Source: Micromonospora sp. WMMD812
GTDB taxonomy: Bacteria > Actinomycetota > Actinomycetes > Mycobacteriales > Micromonosporaceae
DNA length: 64,000 nucleotides
NCBI RefSeq assembly: GCF_027497215.1
Contig: NZ_CP114904.1
Location: forward strand, 930,001 to 994,000
Direction: 5' to 3'
The translations under genes were made by a program, and so were the position numbers. Positions within the stretch are counted from its first letter, which is position 1; each line of letters begins with the position of its first letter. Below, in pieces: positions 59,341 through 64,000 of the stretch. The notes beneath the pieces were generated by a model. That model searched no databases. It saw only the letters and a program-made list of their open reading frames with translations, and was not told the origin of the DNA.

Positions 59341-60602
59341 CGCCCACCGCCCGCGCTGCGCGCAGCCGCGGCGAGCTGACCGGTGGCCCGGCGCACCGCC
59401 TCGGCGGCACGCACCCCGCCGGTCACGTCGGCGAAGAAGTCCTGCATGATCCGCCAGATGCCGACGCCGTCGGAGCCGGTGAACGGGCCGGGCAGTTGGT
59501 CGGAGAGGTCGAACCGGAGGGTCCCGGCCGTCCGCATCTCGCCGGCCAGGCGGCGCCGGACCGGATCCGCGTAGCTGTCGAGAGGGACGCTGACGTTCGG
59601 CGAGAGGTAGCCACCGGCGCGTAGCCAGGGCCGGAACGCGGCGGGGTCGGTGAGCCAGCCGACCAGGTCCACCCCGGTGGGGGCGAACGCCACGGCGGCG
59701 TCGCCGCCGACGATGAGCGGGCCGCCGCCCGGCCGGGTGCCGGGGAAGCGGAACGTCGACGGCTCCTGCGACCCGCGACGGAACCGCCGCACCACGTCGT
59801 CGACGAAGTCGCCCTCGAAGACCATCGCCGCCCGGCGGGCGTGCACCACCTGGATCACCGACTCCTCGTACTGGGTGAGCAGCGCGCGGCGAGCGCCGCC
59901 GGGAAAGGCGCCGTCGATGCTCCAGATCTCGGCGAGCCGGTCGAGGGCGTCCCGTACCGGTCGGCCCTGCCAGTCGGCGGCCGGGCCGGCCAGCCCGTCG
60001 TAGCCGGTGGGCGCCAGGTCGGCCAGGACGTTCTCGAACCAGTCGGTGAGCACCCAACCGTCGGCCGCGCCGATCGCCAGGGGCGCCGGGCCGTCGCCGC
60101 GGCGGGCCCGCGCGCCGAGCCGGCGGGTCAGCGCCACCAGGTCGTCCCAGCTGGCCGGCGGCTGCGGCAGCACGGCGGGCAGGTGCCAGAAGAGCGACTT
60201 GTGCGCGGCCTTCACCCAGACGCCGTAGCGCTGCCCGTCGTCACTGAGCAGGCCGCCGAGGTCGCCGGGCACGGCGTAGCCGGGGCCGGCGGCCAGCGAC
60301 CTCAGCCAGCCCCGCCGGGCGTACTCGGTGACCAGGCCAGGCCGGGGCAGGATCGCCACGTCGGGACTGGTGCCGGCGAGGTGCCGGGCACGCAGGAACG
60401 CGTCGATGTCGTTCCCGGCGCTGATCACCTGCACGGGCGCGTCGTAGCCGGCCACCACCTCACGGAACCGGGCCAGCTCGCCGCCGCTCCAGACCACCGC
60501 CACCTGGACCGACCGCTGCCCGCCGGTGCAGCCGGTCACGGCCGTCGTGGCGCCGGCGGCGGCGGCCCGCAGCAGCGTACGGCGGAGCAACGCGACCGTC
60601 AC
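59337..60602 (-). CDS. solute-binding lipoprotein of the degenerate ABC cassette
   Basis: 421 residues from GTG 60602, overlapping the ATPase-like gene. RRTLLRAAAAGATTAVTGC gives a twin-arginine-like start with lipobox TGC (C25). Domain features of solute-binding family 1: VQVAVVWSGGELARFREVVAGYDAPVQVISAGNDIDAFLRARHLAGTSPDVAILPRPGLVTEYARRGWLRSL, GQRYGVWVKAAHKSLFWHLPAVLPQPPASWDDLVALTRRLG and the late TGSDGVGIWRIMQDFFADVTGG. The pattern is a complete extracytoplasmic receptor, so ligand capture is likely preserved though the ATPase is degenerate. Confidence 0.9.
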   Translation of the reverse strand: MTVALLRRTLLRAAAAGATTAVTGCTGGQRSVQVAVVWSGGELARFREVVAGYDAPVQVISAGNDIDAFLRARHLAGTSPDVAILPRPGLVTEYARRGWLRSLAAGPGYAVPGDLGGLLSDDGQRYGVWVKAAHKSLFWHLPAVLPQPPASWDDLVALTRRLGARARRGDGPAPLAIGAADGWVLTDWFENVLADLAPTGYDGLAGPAADWQGRPVRDALDRLAEIWSIDGAFPGGARRALLTQYEESVIQVVHARRAAMVFEGDFVDDVVRRFRRGSQEPSTFRFPGTRPGGGPLIVGGDAAVAFAPTGVDLVGWLTDPAAFRPWLRAGGYLSPNVSVPLDSYADPVRRRLAGEMRTAGTLRFDLSDQLPGPFTGSDGVGIWRIMQDFFADVTGGVRAAEAVRRATGQLAAAARSAGGGR

Positions 60603-61225
60603 CGGCCCGCCGCCTCGGTGACGACCTCGACCCGGTCGGGGATCTCGTCCAGGGTGGCAGGGTCGGCGGTGCAGACCAGCACGGCGACCCCCGGCGCGTC
60701 CGGCGGGGAGAGCCGGGGGACGAGGTCGCCGAGCCGGCCGCCGCCGGCCATCCCGGTCGGCAGGTCCACCACGAGCACCTCCGGCAGGCAGGCGGCGGCG
60801 CGGGCGAGGGCGACCCGGAACCGCTGGGCGTCGGAGAGCAGGTGGGGCAGCAGGGCGAGGGTCGGCGCCAGCTCCAGCCGGTCGATCACCGTGGTCGCCC
60901 AGTCGTCGGCCATCTCGCGGACCCGCTCGCGCCTGCGCTGCCCGTACTCGATGTTGCGGCGCACGGTGAGTTGGGGCAGCAGCGCGCCGCCGGCCGGGAC
61001 GTAGCCGATCTGCCGGCGGGGCGGCGGCAGGGCGGTGACGTCCCGCTCGCCGACCAGGATCCGCCCGGCGAGCGGGGTGGCGAGCCCGGCCAGCACCCGG
61101 GCGATCGCGGTGCCCGTCCGGGGCGGGGCCACCAGGGCGGTCGTCCCGCCGGCCGGCACGTCGAAGGTGACCGGCCCGGTGCCGGGCACGGCGACCAGTG
61201 CGCGCAGCCGTAGCGTGACTCTCAC
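60599..61225 (-). CDS. ABC ATPase-like protein lacking all catalytic motifs
   Basis: 208 residues from GTG 61225. It aligns along an ABC ATPase with the correct order and spacing, but Walker A reads VAPPRTGTA (residues 32-40, lysine replaced by G38), the Q-loop is YVPAGGALLPQ (Q replaced by A78), the signature is LSDAQRFRVALARAA (130-144), Walker B is VLVVDLPTG (catalytic Glu replaced by L155) and the H-loop is CTADP (His replaced by A187). No TOBE domain. The frame is intact and flanked by conserved genes, so this seems a maintained pseudo-ATPase rather than decay. GTGA overlap with the next gene. GAGG nine bases before GTG is a weak ribosome site. Confidence 0.88.
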   Translation of the reverse strand: MRVTLRLRALVAVPGTGPVTFDVPAGGTTALVAPPRTGTAIARVLAGLATPLAGRILVGERDVTALPPPRRQIGYVPAGGALLPQLTVRRNIEYGQRRRERVREMADDWATTVIDRLELAPTLALLPHLLSDAQRFRVALARAAACLPEVLVVDLPTGMAGGGRLGDLVPRLSPPDAPGVAVLVCTADPATLDEIPDRVEVVTEAAGR

Positions 61226-61291
61226 CTCCGGTGACCTCGTCGACCCGTCCCAGGGTGGCACATCACGCCGACAATCGATGTCCCCACCAGA

Positions 61292-61304
61292 CTCCACAGT
61301 GGAG
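61292..61304. promoter_or_regulatory. 13-base dyad CTCCAC-A-GTGGAG upstream of the cassette
   Basis: A perfect palindrome (61292-61304) lies in the 86-base gap between the WYL stop and the pseudo-ATPase start at 61225. It may be an operator for the cassette or a structural part of the leader. No hairpin of strength results because the loop is too small. Confidence 0.45.
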
Positions 61305-61311
61305 GTAGAGG

Positions 61312-62292
61312 TCACCCGGCCGTGCCGTACAGGCGGGCCAGCCCGGCGGCGGTGGCGGCCAGCCGGTCGCGCAGCGCCGCGGGCGCGAGCACCTCCACCT
61401 CGGCGCCGAGGCGCAGCAGGTCGCCGTGCGCGTGGGTGAGCGACTCGATCGGCAGCACGGCGGTGACCCAGCCGGCGTCGTCCGGTGGCTCGGCGCTGGC
61501 GTCCACCGCGGTCACCACGACGTCGCTGGCGATCTCGCGGAGCCGGTCCCGGCCGGCGGGGGAGAGCCGGACGATCGCCTCGTCGCGGTGTAGCCGTGCC
61601 CGGAACTCCCGTACGTGCGCGTGCCACCAGGCGGGCAGGTCGAAGTCGGCCGGCCGGTCGAATCCCTCGTCCAGCGGGGACAGCGCGAGGATCTGGTTGA
61701 CCCGGTAGGTCGCCGGCTCGGCCCGGTCCGGCCGGGCGGCCACCACATACCACCGGCCGCCCTTGAGCACCAGCCCGTACGGCTCCAGCACGCGGGTCAC
61801 CTCGCCGGTCCAGCTGCGGTAGCGGACCTCGACCCGGCGCTGCCGCCACACCGCGTCGGCGGTGGGCGCAAGGTGCGGCGAGGGGTCGCCGTCCGCGTAC
61901 CAGCCGGGGGTGTCCAGGTGGAACCGTTGCTGGAGCAGCGTGGCCCGCTCCCGCAGCGGCGGCGGCAGCGCGGCGTGCAGCTTGAGCTGGAGCGCGGCCA
62001 CCACGGCGCCGTCGCCCAACTCGTCGGCCGGCCCGGGCAGGCCGGCCAGGAAGAGCCGGTCCGCCTCCTCGGCGGTCAGACCGGTCAGCCGGGTCCGCCA
62101 CCCGTCGACCAGCTGATAGCCGCCGGCGTGCCCCGCCTCGCCGTAGAGCGGGATGCCGGCGGCGTGCAGGGACTCCACGTCCCGGTAGATGGTCCGGGTG
62201 GAGACCTCCAGCCGCTCGGCGAGCTGGCCGGCGGTCATCCGGCCGTGCGCCTGCAGGAGCAGCAGGACGGAGAGAAGTCGACTGGCCCGCAC
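61312..62292 (-). CDS. WYL-domain transcriptional regulator
   Basis: 326 residues from GTG 62292. The N-terminus MRASRLLSVLLLLQAHGRMTAGQLAERLEVSTRTIYRDVESLHAAGIPLYGEAGHAGGYQLV is a DeoR-type HTH. The WYL domain has VRYRSWTGEVTRVLEPYGLVLKGGRWYVVAARPDRAEPATYRVNQIL (WYV variant of the WYL motif), and a C-terminal WCX extension. It has no ribosome site, as the GTG follows directly after the operator, so the transcript may be leaderless. It faces the divergent gene at 62338 across a TGTCAG-type palindrome, and its operon could continue into the degenerate ABC cassette 86 bases downstream. Confidence 0.92.
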   Translation of the reverse strand: MRASRLLSVLLLLQAHGRMTAGQLAERLEVSTRTIYRDVESLHAAGIPLYGEAGHAGGYQLVDGWRTRLTGLTAEEADRLFLAGLPGPADELGDGAVVAALQLKLHAALPPPLRERATLLQQRFHLDTPGWYADGDPSPHLAPTADAVWRQRRVEVRYRSWTGEVTRVLEPYGLVLKGGRWYVVAARPDRAEPATYRVNQILALSPLDEGFDRPADFDLPAWWHAHVREFRARLHRDEAIVRLSPAGRDRLREIASDVVVTAVDASAEPPDDAGWVTAVLPIESLTHAHGDLLRLGAEVEVLAPAALRDRLAATAAGLARLYGTAG

Positions 62293-62296
62293 TCCA

Positions 62297-62313
62297 CTGA
62301 CAGTACGTGTCAG
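62297..62313. promoter_or_regulatory. WYL operator candidate CTGACA-GTACG-TGTCAG
   Basis: Perfect six-base arms around a 5-base centre. It lies 5 bases from the WYL GTG start and 25 bases from the divergent start 62338. The hexamer TGTCAG is the same as at 23815-23820, near the other WYL gene, so both sites probably belong to this regulator family. Confidence 0.7.
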
Positions 62314-62337
62314 GGGAGCGTCCGTACCGTCCCGGGC

Positions 62338-62811
62338 ATGGCATTTCGCGACAAGGACCTGCGCGTCCTGGGACCGGTCACGGTGACCGGCCGGCAGCTC
62401 AAGCGCTACCACATCGACCAACCCGACCGACCGATCGAACCGGAGGTGGAGAAAGCGGCGTACGACCTGCTGCCGAGCCTGCTCCCGGGACCCGACGGCA
62501 CCCCGCCCGCCGGCTGGGTGGTGCTGCACCGGGGCGCGGACACCGGCGCCTACCTGCTGGCGTACTGCTGGACCTGGGACAACGTGGTCGAGGTGCGGAT
62601 CGCCGTGGCCGGTCAGCCGGCGCTGGACTGCCCGGACGAGGACCCGAGCCACTTCGTCCCGCTCGATCGGCCGGGCGTGGGCTGCGTCTGGGAGCTGGGC
62701 GTGCTGGAGCACGAGCGGGCCGCCTGGATCCGGCACGTGCTCGCCCCGCAGCGGCCGGACGTCGAGGCGTACCTGGCCGACAGCCGCGCCGAGGGGCCGG
62801 TGGGCCTCTGA
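62338..62811 (+). CDS. hypothetical protein divergent from WYL regulator
   Basis: 157 residues from ATG 62338 (MAFRDKDLRVLGPVTVTGRQLKRYHIDQPDRPIEPEVEKAAYDLLPSLLPGPDGTPPAGWVVLHRGADTGAYLLAYCWTWDNVVEVRIAVAGQPALDCPDEDPSHFVPLDRPGVGCVWELGVLEHERAAWIRHVLAPQRPDVEAYLADSRAEGPVGL). An alpha/beta protein with no signal or helix anchor; no family name comes to mind. The stop TGA shares a base with the next ATG, so both are one unit. Likely under control of the WYL regulator. Confidence 0.8.
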   Translation: MAFRDKDLRVLGPVTVTGRQLKRYHIDQPDRPIEPEVEKAAYDLLPSLLPGPDGTPPAGWVVLHRGADTGAYLLAYCWTWDNVVEVRIAVAGQPALDCPDEDPSHFVPLDRPGVGCVWELGVLEHERAAWIRHVLAPQRPDVEAYLADSRAEGPVGL

Positions 62812-63299
62812 TGGGCGACTTCGACTTCTTCGTCGGCACCTGGGACGTGGTCAACCGGCGGCTGACCAAGCGGCACGTGGGCAGCGACGAGTGGGACGAG
62901 TTCCCCGGCGTCTCGGTCGCCGGCAGCTTCTTCGGCGGCGCCGGCAGCTTCGACGAGATCACCTTTCCGACCAGGGGCTTCTCCGGCGCCACCGTCCGGA
63001 TCTCCGACCCGGCCGCCGGCACCTGGTCGATTTACTGGATGAACAGCCGGCACGGGGTGCTGGAGCTGCCGCCGGTGGTCGGCCGGTTCGTCGACGGCGT
63101 GGGCACCTTCTACGCCGACGACGTGGACGAGGGCCGGCCAGTGCGGTGCAGGTTCATCTGGTCCGGGATCACCGAGACCTCGTGCCGCTGGGAGCAGGCG
63201 TTCTCCACCGACGGCGAACGCACCTGGGAGACCAACTGGACGATGGACTTCACCCGGCGCGGCCCGGGTCAGGCGGGTGGGGGTGTGGTGCTGCGGTAG
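62811..63299 (+). CDS. DUF1579-like small beta-barrel protein
   Basis: 162 residues from ATG 62811 (TGATG junction). The start MGDFDFFVGTWDVVNRRL, the GFSGATVRISDPAAGTWSIYWM strands and GTFYADDVDEGRPVRCRFIWSGITETSCRWEQAFSTDGERTWETNWTMDFTRR ending are those of calycin-like DUF1579 proteins. Such proteins are small ligand-binding barrels of unknown role. Its 3' end overlaps the convergent TetR gene by 31 bases. Confidence 0.75.
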   Translation: MGDFDFFVGTWDVVNRRLTKRHVGSDEWDEFPGVSVAGSFFGGAGSFDEITFPTRGFSGATVRISDPAAGTWSIYWMNSRHGVLELPPVVGRFVDGVGTFYADDVDEGRPVRCRFIWSGITETSCRWEQAFSTDGERTWETNWTMDFTRRGPGQAGGGVVLR

Positions 63300-63931
63300 A
63301 TCGCCGACAACCACACGTCGAGCAGCACGTCCACCACGTCCGGCCCGGCGACGGCGGGCCCGTCGGCGGCGAACGCGGCGTAGATGACGCGTTCGTTCAT
63401 CGAGTTCAGCGCGATGGCGAGGTCCCGGGCGGGTGGGCCGCCCGGGGCCGCGCCGCGCTCCCGCTCGGCCCGGATGGCCGTCTCGGTGGCCTGCACCCAC
63501 CGTTCCAGCACCGCCGCCCAGAGCCGGCGCACCTCGGCGTTGGTGCCACGCACCTGCGCGCAGGCCAACGTCACCGCCTTGTGGGCCTGGAACGTGTCGT
63601 GGAACCGGCTGATCAGCTCCCGCCAGCGGGCCCGCGGGTCCTCCGCCAGCCGGTCCAGGACGTCGCCGGCCGCCGCGTCGGCCTCCTCGGTCACCCGGTC
63701 GAGCAGCGTGAGCAGCACCGCGTCCTTGGAGGGGAAGTAGAAGTAGAACGTCGGGCGGGAGATCCCGGCGCCGCGGGCCAGGTCGTCGATGGAGATCTCG
63801 GCGAACGGCCGCCGTTCCAGCAGCCGCTCGGCGGTGCGGAGGATCGCCAGCTCGCGGTGGTCGCCGGCGGACCGGGCGGCCCGCCGTCCGCGCGGGGTCG
63901 CACTCCCGCCGGCGGCACGGACGGTCGTCAT
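63269..63931 (-). CDS. TetR-family regulator (EthR-like)
   Basis: 220 residues from ATG 63931. N-terminal HTH (AILRTAERLLERRPFAEISIDDLARGAGISRPTFYFYFPSKDAVLLTLLDRVTEEAD), the FYFYFPSK variant typical of EthR-type proteins, then helical C-terminal domain (FHDTFQAHKAVTLACAQVRGTNAEVRRLWAAVLERWV). A perfect 15-base inverted repeat lies 21 bases upstream at 63953-63987, so autoregulation and control of a gene beyond the window are likely. Overlaps the DUF1579-like gene by 31 bases at the 3' ends. Confidence 0.92.
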   Translation of the reverse strand: MTTVRAAGGSATPRGRRAARSAGDHRELAILRTAERLLERRPFAEISIDDLARGAGISRPTFYFYFPSKDAVLLTLLDRVTEEADAAAGDVLDRLAEDPRARWRELISRFHDTFQAHKAVTLACAQVRGTNAEVRRLWAAVLERWVQATETAIRAERERGAAPGGPPARDLAIALNSMNERVIYAAFAADGPAVAGPDVVDVLLDVWLSAIYRSTTPPPA

Positions 63932-63952
63932 GGCCGTCGATCCTATCGCGGT

Positions 63953-63987
63953 TCAACACCCTGTCGAGTGAGTCGACAGGGTGTTGA
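63953..63987. promoter_or_regulatory. perfect 15-base inverted repeat, TetR operator
   Basis: TCAACACCCTGTCGA (63953-63967), spacer GTGAG, TCGACAGGGTGTTGA (63973-63987). Arms are exact reverse complements. On the plus strand the right arm ends in TTGACC, a -35-like hexamer for a gene beyond the window. The size (35 bases) and place directly upstream of tetR point to its own operator. Confidence 0.8.
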
Positions 63988-64000
63988 CCGGCGTCGACGG

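Noticed and set aside
57575..59410. minus-strand extension of the NB-ARC reading frame
   Set aside because: Same strand but other frame than the permease, whose helices and overlaps are clear; extension is Arg/Gly-rich without domains.
1..64000. tRNA, rRNA or mobile element
   Set aside because: No cloverleaf, rRNA or transposase/integrase sequence was recognised on either strand.

Overview
The window is 64 kb of very GC-rich DNA (above 70% by eye) with many GTG starts, purine-rich ribosome binding sites and long runs of genes joined by 4-base ATGA/GTGA overlaps. Together with a Streptomyces-type subtilisin inhibitor, a class F sortase, an SCO-like metabolic mix and a characteristic long intergenic hairpin, this points to a chromosomal segment of a filamentous actinomycete, most likely Micromonosporaceae (Micromonospora or a close relative; inference). 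I see no tRNA, rRNA, CRISPR array, transposase, integrase or prophage gene. The coding density is high; the only stretch above 300 bases without a gene is 3147-3470.

Layout. 1-15.7 kb: housekeeping and single genes (MBL hydrolase, CorA, sortase with a possible surface protein, ArsR-SRPBCC, TetR/LUD pair, an isolated lycopene cyclase, serine hydrolase-GNAT pair, ASCH protein, RNase HI, pentapeptide protein with a Cys cluster, two divergent membrane proteins, SSI protease inhibitor, SDR). 15.9-22.8 kb: a secreted BNR beta-propeller protein followed by a complete, canonical carbohydrate-type ABC importer. 22.8-26.1 kb: WYL regulator divergent from an epoxide hydrolase and a winged-helix protein. 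26.1-26.9 kb: a beta-propeller-like gene split by an apparent one-base frameshift. 27.1-31.8 kb: lipoprotein, RtcB RNA ligase convergent with archease, UlaG-like hydrolase, B3/B4 protein and a LysE exporter divergent from a MocR regulator. 33.5-35.6 kb: an arsenic cluster arsC-aquaporin-arsR facing arsI (C-As lyase) across a shared operator region. 35.8-44.7 kb: two MFS exporters, a secreted phosphoesterase, a TolB-like protein, and a half-size ABCG-type transporter coupled to a MOCOS-like class V aminotransferase. 44.8-55 kb: dehydrogenase, D-Ala-D-Ala carboxypeptidase, AraC regulator divergent from a hydrolase pair, a Tat-type phosphoesterase-LamG protein, a SUKH protein.

55.2-62.3 kb is the most unusual part. 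Five genes on the minus strand, four of them with 4-base overlaps, make a WYL regulator, an ABC ATPase-like protein, a lipoprotein solute-binding protein, a single fused two-domain permease and a membrane-anchored NB-ARC/TPR protein. The ABC ATPase has lost the Walker A lysine, Q-loop glutamine, catalytic glutamate and H-loop histidine, and the NB-ARC protein has lost its P-loop lysine, while both keep their overall fold signatures and intact reading frames. The canonical importer at 18.7-22.8 kb in the same window serves as an internal comparison. I propose this as the candidate undescribed system: an importer-derived sensing complex built from pseudo-ATPases.

Regulation that can be read directly includes several perfect or near-perfect dyads in divergent intergenic regions: next to ArsR-SRPBCC (4298-4319), TetR/LUD (5180-5201), both WYL regulators (23815-23829 and 62297-62313, sharing the half-site TGTCAG), the ars cluster (35015-35089) and the terminal TetR gene (63953-63987).
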